This document shows, piece after piece, positions 46,382-58,320 of a stretch of DNA of 64,000 nt (within the stretch, counting starts at the first letter, position 1; the number at the start of each line of letters is the position of its first letter). Position numbers and translations under genes: made by a program. The notes under the pieces are model-generated. The model had not been told where the DNA came from. It did not search any database and saw nothing but the letters and a program-made list of their open reading frames with translations. Origin of the DNA: Sipunculus nudus (taxonomy: Eukaryota; Annelida; Sipuncula; Golfingiida; Sipunculidae); NCBI GenBank assembly GCA_026874595.1, contig CM049307.1, forward strand, positions 1,637,579-1,701,578, written 5' to 3'.

Positions 46382-48129
46382 CAAACTTATATGGCTGGTC
46401 AAAGTGTGGTCACACCTTATTTTTGTTAATATTTATTGGTAATAAATGTGGTAACGCCATATGTGACCATATTTTATAATATTATCTATATAATACAAAT
46501 ATGTATGGCAGTTCAAATAAAATGTGGGTCTGTTATTTTGCACGATTACCACATTTTCTATGAACATACCAAAATTTGGTCAGTATTGGGTATTATTTTG
46601 AAATTATGGGCCCTAATATAATGCAGTTTTTAAAAAAAATCAGGAAATATATTTACTCACCTACCATGAGAATTGCTGAAACTGGAGACTTTTTTTCAGG
46701 AATATAATTTTATTTAATCAAGATTCAATTGTTTACCCAAAATTAGATCTGAATTTTGCAAATTTTTCAAATTATTAGCATAAATAAAAAAATCAATACT
46801 TAAATTTTGTCCAACTTTGGCAATGGCACGTTTTTTCCCAGTAAGCACTGTTGATTTAATTTTCACAGCATATATACATAAGGATTTAATCTTTTAAAAT
46901 CTTAGATTTTTAAAGGAATTGATTGAAAAGAGTAGCTTTTATTCAAGTTTTCATACACCATGTCAAGTGCTGTTAACATCTAGCCCACCTAGTAACATAG
47001 CCTTCACTTGCATTATGTAACCCACCCCAGGCAGCTTGCCTTTGCTCAGCTTGGCCACTACTAGCAGGCTTCCCCTCTGCTCTGCACTCAACCCCCCCCC
47101 CCCCTGGTGCATTAACTAGATGAATGTTACACTTTTCTGTATTTTCTTTTATTCTTGGCTATGCTACATTTAAGATTTTGTATTGTACCACCAGGGTTAC
47201 AGTGATTAAAGTGTACATTTAATTGTGTCCACAAAGTGGTGTATTGCTATAAAAGTGTGGATGTTTATCAGATAAGTAATTCCTTACTTCAGAAGAGTAA
47301 AAACTTCAGGTGTGAAATTGACTATTAATTCCAGTAATAAATTATAGCTGATAGTAATTAGCACAATGATATTGTTTGTCCCTCATTCAACCAACAGTGT
47401 GTATATTTTATTTGAAAAGATGTTTTTATTTTATCAAATTTACTGAATCTTTTATTTTATATCGGTGAATAAAATTAAGCATGTACTGAAAATTCCATAG
47501 TGCATAACTTTTAAATAGTGATTCAAGGAATAATCTTGTAGATGCCATGTTGTGGCATAATTTTCTTTTCAATTAAGTTTAAACATTTGTGATTTAAAAA
47601 TAATAAAATATATGTGTATGAATAATATGACCCAATATGAGCTACACTCTGGATATATATTAATTGCAACTTAGAAATCTAATATTTTAACTTATATTTT
47701 CAGTTTTTTTATTACTAATTTATAAAACTTGTAAACAAAAAAAAAATTAATCAGATAAAAACTATAAATGGAAAAGTGGATATATACTTAAAAAAATAGG
47801 CTTATATATAAACTTAAATGCATTATTCCCTTGAAAGTGAAATAAAGGTATTAGTTCATTCTGTCCACTTACCTGTCCATCTGTAAATTTTTCATATGCA
47901 TCACAGTATCTCAACACTTTTAGTGTTTTTCTTCATGACAGTCTTGTCACAATATTAGTTTGCAATCATATATAGAACTTTACTATAACCAAGTAGGAGG
48001 GCCCTTCTTCCTCTTAGGTTATCATATGCTTATATAAATATAAAACATTACAATAGAATATTTTGTATGTTTTGCATTTGCAAAAATTTCAAACTTCAGC
48101 TGAGCGCTGTTACCCATGGGTCCCTTGTT
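44834..48129 (+). mobile_element. Family A element, copy iii (with nested fold-back transposon)
   Basis: It starts TTTTTAGCTCAGCCGAC with hairpin and GTCCGTCC tract. The first half of the internal duplication is missing. It has a poly-C tract at 47092-47104 and ends TCAGCTGAGCGCTGTTACCCATGGGTCCCTTGTTT. Its last few hundred bases are shorter than in the other copies. A 1.4 kb fold-back element with 8-bp target duplication interrupts it at 45155-46550. Confidence 0.85.
45155..46550. mobile_element. Fold-back DNA transposon with 8-bp target duplication
   Basis: 1,396 bp. It starts GGTAATCGTGCAAAATAACG and ends with the matching inverse, followed by the duplication ACATTTTC (45147-45154 and 46551-46558). 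The three other large family A copies read CATACATTTTCTATGAACA or CATACATTTCTATGAACA here, giving the empty site. The interior repeats GTGTGACCACATTTT in both orientations many times, with short AT microsatellites, and would form a long hairpin. No transposase is present. Eight-base duplications fit hAT or P-type elements, but the ends are not typical of either. Confidence 0.88.
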
Positions 48130-48577
48130 TTATGGGTTATAGGTATGTTGATTTCTATACATTCAAAAATATCTTTCCATGATAACCATGGTTTCAAAAG
48201 TTCGGCCAAGTCATGTGTTTTATGAAGATTTTATTTTTCCAAAAAGAAGCCCCACAACTTATTTATTATTCGGGTTGGGTGGGGGTGGGGGTAAGGGGGG
48301 GAAGGGAGTTTCACATGAATTTGTTAAGATCCATTGTCTGTAGGGACGGTGAAACATGAAAAAATATAATCTGTACATCTTTAAATTGATAACAAACTAG
48401 AATCTGTCACGGCGAACAGACCTCCACCAGAATATTTTTAATATCTGTCATGTGTTAACGTGTATGCGTTTCAACTGTCATGCTTCACCAACACGAGCTA
48501 ACCTTGCGAGTGGGAGAACAAATAGATACAAATAGGTGGCTTCCACACGGGGACAAAGGAAAGGTTCTTTGTCATAA
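48130..48577. other. Left part of a duplicated host segment
   Basis: Related to 59486-59820. Shared phrases include CATTTCCATGATAACCATGG or a close variant, GGGAGAACAA/GGCAGAACAA and GGGGACAAAGGA/GGGGACGAAGGA. Its continuation lies after the Gypsy element, at 59187 onward. The 104-codon frame at 48480-48794 runs into the LTR and is not conserved. Confidence 0.65.
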
Positions 48578-48581
48578 TGGT
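48578..48581. other. Target duplication TGGT, left copy
   Basis: The same four bases follow the 3' LTR at 59183-59186; a fifth base (A) could belong to either the LTR end or the duplication. Confidence 0.75.
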
Positions 48582-49438
48582 TGTTACAGATGTGTCTTTT
48601 GTTGTATCAGCAGTCTTACATGTGTATGTGCAACGCTAGCATTGGCCGTTGCTATGCCGGCTTATCCCGGCCCGCGCCTGCGGCCCACGTGTAAATATAG
48701 CGGTCATGCTAGTCTGGGGCTTTGTCGCCTGGCCGAGCCGGGCCGGCTCACGTGTGGATCCTGGTGTGTAGAAACACGGTGTTCGTTGTTCTAGATGTTT
48801 CCTGTACTGGGTATCATGTTAGGACCTTTGGATTGTTCGGGATTTCAAAAGTTCTCGGCTTGGTGTGAGAAGTTATAAATAGGGGCTGTGTTTTAGAGCC
48901 GAGAGAAGAGGTGAGAGAATATTCCAGCGGACACAGAAGAGTGACCTTTTCCTATAACTGCGGTAGTTATAGCTTTTCGTTGCAACTGATTTTATAAAGT
49001 CTTCAGTTTACCTTTCGGATCACTGCCAGGATTTCATTTTTGGATTACCGTAGATTGATTATGTGATTACATTGGACTGTTATTCTCTGAGAAGATTTGT
49101 GTGAGCTGTTTATCCGGCTTATACATTTTAAAGGACTTGTCGCTGTGACCGTGGTGGTATCCAGGTAATGTGCACTTTGTTTATTTTACTGTGTGATTGT
49201 ATTAATTTGCTGTTTTACTGTTGTTATACTGTGTAATTGTATTGATTTAATGTATTATCATGTTAGGGTTGTTTTAAGGATAAATTAAAGTTATTTGTGA
49301 AAAAAAAACACTGACTTCTTTATTCATTCCTCTAGACATTTCACGCTGCCTTTTGTTACAGAATCTGATTTTTTATCTCAGTTACAAAATTTAGGCTCGT
49401 CATAACTACGTGATCTGTTGATATTAGGTTCCATAACA
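48582..49438 (+). repeat. 5' LTR of Ty3/Gypsy 2
   Basis: 857 bp, TGTTACAG... to ...CATAACA. A TATAAATA box lies at 48874-48881, about 290 bases in; this is degraded in the 3' LTR. A GC-rich patch around 48655-48750 holds CACGTG-type sites. Confidence 0.92.
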
Positions 49439-49444
49439 TAAAAT

Positions 49445-49462
49445 TGGGAACTTGTCCGGGAG
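49445..49462 (+). promoter_or_regulatory. Primer-binding site of Ty3/Gypsy 2 (tRNA-Pro-like)
   Basis: TGGGAACTTGTCCGGGAG, six bases after the LTR. It agrees at 14 of 18 positions with the well-known tRNA-Pro primer site of gammaretroviruses, so a proline tRNA is the likely primer. Confidence 0.65.
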
Positions 49463-49608
49463 GCTTAATAGTTTTGCAAATTTATTAGGCCTTGACTTAG
49501 ATACATTGTTTACAATACATTGTTTACAAGATTACACATTGTTTACATTGCATTAGTTACAGGATTTATTTCAGTGGGTTTTTTTTGTTTTTATTTTAAC
49601 ATCTTAAC

Positions 49609-51351
49609 ATGGCAGATTTCAAACTGAGACATTTGTTGACGATCCCGACCTTGATCAACTTGAACAGTTGACAAAGGGAAATTTGTTGCGTTTGGGACAA
49701 CACTTAGGGCTAAGTGTGAAAAAAGGTTTGAGAAAGCCACATATCATTGCTAAAATCATGCAAGATCTAGTTAGCAAAGGTTTAATTGAAGAGAGTGAAG
49801 TGAAAACATAAAAAAATGACAGCCTTGCTATGCAATTAGAATTTAAAAAGTTGGAAATGCAACATGATCTAGCATTAAAAAGAGAGGGAAGAACATGAAA
49901 GGTTAGAAAAAGAAAGACTTGAAAAAAAAAACAGAAAGAGACAGACTAGAACAAGAAAAAGAAATTGAGTTAAAACGACTGGAGTTAGAAAGACTTAAAC
50001 TATAACATAGTCTAAGTGCTGCCCCAACTCACAGTTTTGATGTTACAAAACACATTAGACCTGTCCTACCTTTTAAAAAAGGTTGATAAATATCTCATAC
50101 ACTTTGAGAAGGTAGCTCAAAATTTAAAATGGCCTAAGGAAAATGGGACTATGCTATTACAAAGTATATTGACTGGCAAGGCCAGAGAAATTTAAACAGA
50201 GCCTTCAGTAGAAGCCGCTACTTACTATGACCTGGTTAAACGGTTAATCCATAAAGGCTATGAGTTAGTTCCGGAGGCTTTCCGCCAGAAATTTAGAAAT
50301 TTGGAAAAAGCGCAAAGAACAGACCCACGTAGATTTGCTAGGACAAAAGAGCAGTTATTTGATCGATAGTGTAGTTCTAAAAACATAATGAAAGATTATG
50401 ACAATTTGCGCCAGTTGATTTTCCTTGAAGAATTTAAGCGCTGCATTAACGCAGATGTTAAAACTTTTCTTGATGAGAAAAGTCCTAAAACACTTGACAT
50501 TGCTGCTCAATTAGCTGATGATTATTCATTAACACACAAATGTCCTTTACTAACAAATCAAACCACTCATTCGCAAACAAGAATGTAAATCAGTATGGTC
50601 AAAAGAACTTTAAAGCGCACTCACCCAGTACTAGTAGTCCTGATAGTTGAACAAAGTCCATTGCTTCACCTCAGTCCACGTCCACTGTGTCTAAGTCCAA
50701 CAAGACCAGTCAATTGCAAAGAAAATCTGTAATTACTGTAAGAAGGAAGGTCATCTAATATATCTGACTGCTGGAAACTTGCCAATAAACCAAATAGCAA
50801 ACCCTCTGGTTTTGTTTTAAAATCTGTGCATAGCATAATACAAAAGCCAGGCTCTTTTCATGTAAATAAGGGTTGCAACTCCTTTATTCACTCTAATAAA
50901 GAGTTTGATGCTACGAAGGCCAAAGTGCCGTCTGACTCCAAAGAAGAATCCGTAGCTTTGCGGGATGAAAACCTCATTTGATTACTCCGAGGAATTTAAT
51001 AAGGCTAGGTCCATTCAAGACTCCTGCGAGGATTATCCTTTGAATAAGGCTAAGTCCTTTAATGACTCTTGCGAAGGTATTTCAAATGAGGCCAGGTCCT
51101 CTTATGACAAACAGAAGTTTGTTTCTGCTGAGGAAAATTCCTCTGTTGACTCCCATCAGGGGTTTGATGGTAAAAAGGATATAGATTCCTTTAATGACTC
51201 TTGAGTTTGTAATGAAAAAAGAGTTTATGACTGACACTATCGGCGTTAGTTCTTTGTTTGATGAAACAGGGGTAGTAGATTCCTCTGCTGACTCTGAAAT
51301 GGAGTTATTTGAGCCATTCATACATGATGGTTTTGTATCACTTTCAATTGA
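49609..51351 (+). pseudogene. Ty3/Gypsy 2 gag (heavily broken)
   Basis: A start codon lies at 49609. In the next frame comes FVDDPDLDQLEQL, a short N-terminal helical segment. A charged coiled stretch follows (49850-50000, with several stops). A capsid part includes RLIHKGYELVPEAFRQKFR and, from 50388, MKDYDNLRQLIFLEEFKRC. A zinc knuckle near 50725 (CNYCKKEGHL, then a frame change, then a DCW-type end) is visible. 50965-51204 is an acidic linker with repeated DSCE units. The family A insertion starts at its end. Confidence 0.75.
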
Positions 51352-54300
51352 TTTTTAGCTCAGCTGACTATAAGTCATCTGAGCTATAGTCGTGGTCCAT
51401 TGTCCGTCGTCCGTCCGTCTGTCCGTCCGTCCGTCTGTCCGTCTGGATGTCCGTCCGTAAGACTGGCACGTTTCAACACCGTTGGACCTACGAATCTGAA
51501 ATTCGGCATACAGTTATATATCCCCAAAATCTCCTACCATGCCGAAAATTGGGTCAATAGGACTTCGTTCCTTTGAGATATTAAGGAAAAACCTCAATTT
51601 TTCATTAGAAATCTATTTTCACACTTCAGGACTGCCTAATATCAAAACCACTCATCTGGTTTTATTCATATTTACCATAAATATTCCTCTATATAGTTTC
51701 TATGTACATGCCAGGTTTTAAGTCAATATTATATAATTTGAAAAAGTTATGGGCCCAAACACAATGGACTTTGTAAAAAAATCAGGAAGATATTTGGTCA
51801 CTTAAGACCAAAAGTGTTAAAGGTAGGGACTTCTTTCCAGTAATACAACTTTAACTAATCAAAATTTAATTGTATACCAAAAATTAGATCAAAATCTGTT
51901 AATTTTTTTTTAATATTTGCAAAAATATAAAATTGGTTCCTTAAATTTTGCCCAACTTTGGCCACGGCACGTTTTTTTCCTGTAGGTACTGTGGATTTAA
52001 TTTTCACAGCATGTATACATAAGGATTTAATCTGTTAAAATCTGAAATTTGAAAATAAAAAAAGCTGCAAAATTAGGCTAGTTATTGAATATTTTTGGAG
52101 GCTCTTGTTGTATTCCCTTGCATTGTCAAGCAGTCCCCTTTGATGACTGTAGGTCATTCAGTGCACATCACTATGCTACCCAGGCTGTTGGCATAATTTT
52201 AGATGTCCCCAAAATCTCCTACCATACCAAAAATTGGGTCATTAGGACTTCGTTCCTTCGAGATATTAAGAAAAAAACTCTGTTTTCCATAAAAAAAAAG
52301 CCAATGTTACACTTCAAGGCTGCCTAATATCAAAACCACTGATCTGTTTTTGATTGTATTAAGTATTCACATTCTTTTATACGTTTTCTATGAACATACC
52401 AAAAATTAGGTCAGTTTGGGTATTATTTTGAAGTTATGGGCCAAAACATAATGCAATTTTTTTTTAAATCAGGAAATATATTTACTCACCTAACATGAGA
52501 ATTGCTGAACCTACAGACTTTTTTCAGGAATATAACTTTTTTTAATCAAGATTCAATTGTTTACCCAAAATTAGATCTGAATTTTAGAAATTTTTCAAGT
52601 TATTAGCATAAATAAAAAATCAATACCTTAAATTTTGTCCAACTTTGGCACTGTTGATTTAATTTTCACAGCATATATACATAAGGATTTAATCTTTTAA
52701 AATATGAAAAATTTCAAAGAAATTGATTGGAAAGAATAGCTTTTATTCATGTTTTCATACACCATGTCAAGTGTTGTTTACATCTAGCCCACCTAGTAGT
52801 ACAGCCTTAACTTGCATTATGTAACCCACCCCAGGCAGCTTGCCTTGGGTCAGCTTGGCCATTACCAGCAGGCTTCCCCTCTGCCCTGCACTCACTCCCC
52901 CCCCCCCAAGATGGTGCATAAACTAGATGAATGTTTTTATTTTCTGTATTAAATTCATTCTTATTCTAGGCTATGCTACATTTAAGATTTTCTATTGTAC
53001 CACCAGGGTTACAGTGATTAAAGTGTACATTTAATTGTGTCCACAAAGTGGTGTATTGCTATGAAAGTGTGGATGTTCATGAGATAAGTAATTCCTTACT
53101 TCAGAGGAGTAAAAACTTCACCAGGTGTGAAATTGACTATTAATTCCAGTAATAAATTAAAACTGGGATAGTAATTAGCACAATTATTTTGTTTGTCCCT
53201 CATTCAACCAACAGTGTGTATACTTTATTCGTAATGTCTTATTTTATCAAATTTACTGAATCTTTTATTTTATTTTGGTGAATAAAATTAAGCATGTACT
53301 GAAAACTCCAATGTGCAAAACTTTTTAATAGTGATTCAAGGAATATTCTTGTAGATGCCATGTTGTGGCATTATTTTCTTTTAAATTCAGTTTAAATATT
53401 TATGATTTAAAAATAAAATATATGTGTATGCATAACCAATATAAGCTACACTCTGTATATATGATGATTGCAACTTTTGCAACAATTCTAATATTTTAAC
53501 TTATAGTTTCAGTTTTTTACTCTGTATATATAATGATTGCAACTTTTGCAACAATTCTAATATTTTAACTTATATTTTCAGGTTTTTTATAAAAAATTTA
53601 TAAAACCTGTAAATAAAAAAATGATTCAGATAAAAACTTCTTAATGGAAAAAGTGAATATGCTTAAAAAAATAGGATTATATAAAAACTTAAATGCATTA
53701 TTCCCTTGAAAGTGAAATAAAGGTATTAGTCCATTCTGTCAACTTGCCAGTCTATCTGTAAATTTTCATATGCATCACAGTATCTCAAAACTTTTACTGT
53801 TTTTCTTCATGACAGTCTTGTCAGAGTATTATTTTGCAATCATATATTTAGAACTTTACTATAACCAAGTAGGAGGGCCCCTTTCCTCTTAGCTTTTCAT
53901 ATTCTTATATAAATGAAAAACAATACAATAGAATATTTCTACATCCACCTTCGTGCTGCCCTCACTTTTCCCTTCTCCGAACCCCATCCCAAAGTCAGCC
54001 TCAGTAAGCAAGAACAAGATGAATCAGATATATTCATACTTTAATATTTTGTATAACTATCCGTCCATAGGTACCTATGTACATGCCAGAAATTATGTCA
54101 GTATTGTGTAATATGTAGACATAGTGGGCATCACAATAATGTACCTTGTCAAGACTAAAGAGATATTGTGTCATACAGTCACAAATTCATAAATCACTTC
54201 ATCAGCATAGTTAATCATAACATCTTATCTGTCAAATTGAAGGCTTGCAGACTACCATACACTTTAGATCCTTCAACAAATAGCCTTATCATCATTCTAC

Positions 54301-54586
54301 TACTGCTTATTACTGCTGTCATTGCATTCATGTTTGCTCAAATATATCACAATTTTCAACCCCTCCTAAATAAATAAAAAATAAACCACTATATTTGACT
54401 CTATTAATCCATCAGTCAGGTAATTTCATTTATCATTTACTCACATATTACATTACATTCCTTTATAATAGCCCAACATGTCCATGATATCCATAAGCTT
54501 TATCGACTCGATATAATATCACAGTGGAGAAACATGCATAGTCCAATCATGATCAGCTGAGCGCCGTGAGCCATGGGTCCCTTGTT
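51352..54586 (+). mobile_element. Family A 3.2 kb element, copy iv, inside the retrotransposon
   Basis: Same plan as copies i and ii: TTTTTAGCTCAGCTGAC start with hairpin, GTCCGTCC tract, internal duplication, poly-C at 52897-52907, and end TCAGCTGAGCGCCGTGAGCCATGGGTCCCTTGTT. It separates the gag linker from the protease. The two flanks are in the same reading frame if the original site was a single TT between GA and CAG. Confidence 0.9.
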
Positions 54587-55032
54587 CAGATTCTACCCCA
54601 ATAAGAATTTTGAGGGACACTGGTTCAGGCCGAGCTCTCATGTTAGCAAACACTTTGCCATTTTCTAATAGGTCCTTTACTGATGCACATGCACTTTATA
54701 ATGGTGTGTTTTCAGACCAGCACACTTCACTTCCGCTTCACAGTATCTATTTAAAGCCAGATTTGATTTCTGGGAATATTACTGTGGGCATAAGAACTAC
54801 TTTACCCTTTAAGGGAATTCAGTTGCTACTAGGCAGTGATGTTGCCGGTGACAAAGTACAGCCTGTACCAATAGTAACAGAAAAGCTGTCATTTGATCAA
54901 GACACTGATCCGGAAAGTCAGGAAATTCTTGGTTTGTATCCTTCATGTACTGTAACTAGATCTATGACCAAGAAAAACACACATGAGAAAAATGGTCGAG
55001 ATAATAACACTCTGGGAGTCACAAGTGACTAG
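54587..55032 (+). pseudogene. Ty3/Gypsy 2 aspartic protease region
   Basis: Right after the insertion the frame reads ILRDTGSGRALML, with the DTGS active-site motif. The conserved end follows as GIQLLLGSDVAGDKVQPVPI. A 140-codon open frame is left. It continues into a linker with the repeated phrase DNNTLGVTSD. The active site is intact, but the region is severed from gag. Confidence 0.8.
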
Positions 55033-55678
55033 GCTAATGACTCGCGCGTAGAAGATGCAACATTTTCAAGGTCAGAACTAATGACAGAACAGCATAAGGA
55101 CCCTGATATTTCATGTTTGTTTCCCAGGGCAGTTTCTAAAGATGAACTGTCACAGAACTCTGTTTCTATGTTAAAAATGGAGTGCTTATGCGTAAATGGC
55201 GACCACCTGATGTATGCGCTGATGATGACTGGGCCATTAAACTTCAACTAGTAATCCCCAAAAGCTTTCGCAATGAAATTCTAAGCAAGGCACATGAGGC
55301 TCCTTTGTCTTGCCATTTAGGTTTAAATAATGGTCCAGATAATAACACTCTGGGAGTCACCAGTGACTTGCTAATGACTCGCGTGTAGAGGATGCAGCAT
55401 TTTCAAGGTCAGAACTTATTGCGGAACAGCATAAGGACCCTGATATTTCATGTTTGTTTCCCAGGACAGTTTCTAAAGATGATCTTTCACAGAACCCAGT
55501 TTGTTTCTATGTAAAAAATGGAGTGCTTATGTGTAAATGGCGACCGCCTGATGTATGCGCTAATGATGAGTAGGCCATCAAACCTCAAATAGTAATGCCC
55601 AAAAGCTTTCGCAATGAAATTCTAAGCATGGCACATGAGGCTCCTTTGTCTGGCCATTTAGGTATAAATAAAACTTAT
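55000..55678 (+). repeat. 339-bp tandem duplication inside pol
   Basis: The sequence from GATAATAACACTCTGGGAGT at 55000 recurs from 55339, a spacing of 339 bases that fits a frame multiple of three. It covers the linker and the start of the integrase zinc-binding part (HEAPLS.HLG). The second copy continues into the integrase core. Confidence 0.85.
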
Positions 55679-56700
55679 CAGAAAGTAAGAACACACTTCT
55701 ATTGGCCTAACCTCAGGACTGATGTTGTACAATAATGTAAACCATGCCACACATGCCAGATGGTAGGCAAGCCTAATCAGAACCCCCCTAAAGCCCCACT
55801 AAGACCTATTCCTGCTTTCGAGGAACCATTTAGTAGGTTTATTGTTGACTGTGTTGGACCACTACCCAAAACAAAATCTGGACATGAATACTTGCTGACA
55901 ATTATGTGAGCATCTACCAGGTTCCTTGAGGCAATACCATTGTGTAAAATTAATGCCAAAAGTTTTGTAAAAGCTCTCGACAAGTTTTTTTTTACAACTT
56001 TTGGATTACCAAAATCCGTCCAGTCTGACCAAGAGTCTAATTTTATGTCTGGCTTATTCCAGCAAGTTATGCTTGAGCTAGGTATAAAACAGTACAGCTC
56101 TTCGCCATACCATCCTGAAAGTCAGGGCGCCCTCGAGCGTTTTCACCAGACGTTAAAAAAAAATTTGATTAGGACATGTTACTACGACACATAGAAAGAC
56201 TTGGATGAAGGAATCCACCTATTTCTGTTTGCTGTCAGATAATCTTTTAAAGAGTCCTTGGGTTTCAGTCCCTTTGAACTAGTTTTTGAACACTCAGTTC
56301 TCGGTCCATTAAAACTGCTAAAGAAAAACTCTTGTGTGAAAATCCTGATTCTCTTAGTTTATTGCAGTATGTCTCAGACTTTCCCACTAAACTACATAAT
56401 GCTTGTGAGATTGCAAAGTCTAATCTAAAATCTGCACAAAGTAAAATGAAAACAAAATATGACAAGCACACTGTAAGCAGGACGTTTGAGCCTGGTGAAA
56501 AGGTCTTTGCCATTCTTCCCATCCCTGGCAGACCTCTGCAAGCTAGGTATTTTGGTCCTTACATGGTTGACAAGAAAGTCAGTGATTTAAATTACATACT
56601 GTTAACACCAGATAGGCGTAAGAAGAAACAAATGTGCCATGTAAACATGTTGAAACCATATTATGACAAAAATAGCACATCAGATGTTGTACATAATGTG
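55600..56700 (+). pseudogene. Ty3/Gypsy 2 integrase with GPY/F-type domain
   Basis: The zinc-binding part is HEAPLSGHLG...CKPCHTC. The core shows the catalytic triad in FIVDCVGPLP, SVQSDQESNF and ESQGALERFHQTL. After a few stops and frame changes (about 55735, 55907, 56193, 56240) comes the C-terminal domain RPLQARYFGPYMVDKKVSD followed by CHVNMLKPYY. This GPY/F-type end runs in the same open frame straight into the reverse transcriptase, which fixes the gene order. Confidence 0.88.
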
Positions 56701-56759
56701 ACTGCTGTTAATTGTGTAAAAACTGACCCTGACCCAGTTAAAGTAGATACTGATTGTAA

Positions 56760-58220
56760 GTGTGATGTAGACATTCAGTGTGGAACAGTACCACTACAAA
56801 ACTCAGACGTGCTTAACAACCTGGAAGCCAAACTATTACACCTTACCGCACAACAACAACAAGACCTCAAGAACCTGCTGCGGAATTATGAACATTTGTT
56901 TAGTGACATTCCAACGCGAACTAACATATTGTGCCATGACGTCGATGTTGGCGAGGCAAGTGCAGTCAAGCAGCATCCTCATAGACTGAATCCAGAAAAG
57001 CAAAAGTATCTACGGGATGAGATTCAATATTTACTGGACAATAATTTTATTGAACCTAGTAACAGTAACTGGAGTTCACCATGTATTCATGTGTCAAAAC
57101 CTTATGGAAGTTACCGTATGTGCACAGATTATCGAAAACTGAACTCTGTCATCAAGACTGACACGTTCCCGATTCCGAGCATCGATGATTGTATTGATAA
57201 AGTCGGTAGCTCCAGATATGTCTCCAAGTTTGACTGGCTAAAAGGATTCTGGCAAGTTCCGCTGACAGAACGAGCGAAAGAAGTGTCCGCAATTGTGACG
57301 CCGCAAGGACTGTACCAGTATAAGGTTATGCCGTTTGGCATAAAGAATTTGCGAGCCACTATCCACCGCCTCATCCATATGGTAATCTAGGACATTCAGG
57401 GCTGCGACGTATATATTGACGACCTTATCGTGTACAGCGACATCTAGAAGAAACATCTGCAGATTCTTCTCGAACTCTTCGAAAGACTCAGTGAAGCCCG
57501 TCTGACCAGCAACTTGGTCAAATCTGAGTTTTGTCATGCAAAAATAACATTTTTTGGTCATATTGTAGGGCAGGGTCAAGTAAAACCTGTTGATGCTGAA
57601 ATAAGTGCTATTTCTGCATTTCCTAGACCAGAAAACAAAAAGCAAACAATGCGTTTTCTTGGTATGGTTGGATAATACAGGAAGTTTTGTCCATATTTGT
57701 CTGCTGCAGCTGAACCTTTGACTTATTTGTTAAAGAAGAAACAAAATTTGTATGGAATGTTCAGTATGAAAATGCATTGCAGAATTTGAAAGCAATTCTG
57801 CAAAGTTCACCAGTTTTGGTAGATCCAGACTTTTCTGTACCTTTTAAGTCAGCTGTAGATGCTAGTGATACTGCTGCTGGTGCTGTGTTGTTACAAGAAG
57901 GTAATGATGGCATAGATCATCCTATTTGTTATATTTCAAGAAAGTTTGAGGCAAACCAGAAAAACTTCTCCACTATTGAAAAAGAATGTTTGTCTTTGAT
58001 TTTGGCATTGCAACATTTTGAAGTTTATGTTACTTCATCAGTCAAGCCTATCATTGTTTACAGTTATCAAAATCCCCTCACGTTCATGAACAAGTTGAAG
58101 TGTAAAAATCAAAGATTGTTAAGATGGAGTTTGTTCTCACAGGATTTCAACCTTGAAATCTAACACATGAAAGGGAAAGACAATGTACTTGCTGATTGCT
58201 TATCGAGATGTTTATGAAAT
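56760..58220 (+). pseudogene. Ty3/Gypsy 2 reverse transcriptase and RNase H
   Basis: The RT shows SNWSSPCIHVSKPYGSYRMC, TDYRKLNSV, FDWLKGFWQVPL, PFGIKN and the catalytic VYIDDLIVYSD (about 57404-57434). In-frame stops lie near 57390 and 57447 and the frame changes near 57740. The connection has MRFLGMVG. RNase H has FKSAVDASDTAAGAVLLQ, CYISRKFEANQKNFSTIEKE and KGKDNVLADCLSR. The Asp at VYSY replaces the usual VYTDH-type site, so RNase H would be impaired. Confidence 0.88.
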
Positions 58221-58320
58221 GTTGGAAACAAGATGTTTATGTCATGTTGTAAATAAGATGATTTTTGAGATGTTGTGATCGCAAAAAGACAGTTTTTTCG
58301 AGAAAACCTTCTTTTTTCTT

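Noticed and set aside
48480-48794. Frame of 104 codons rich in Cys and Arg
   Set aside because: It crosses from flanking DNA into the 5' LTR; the matching part of the 3' LTR has a different frame.
15460-54377. Similar open frames of about 60-80 codons with a SHKFINHF-like start near 15460, 28137 and 54168
   Set aside because: They are the same part of three family A copies. Differences between copies change amino acids as freely as silent sites, and the fourth copy lacks the region.
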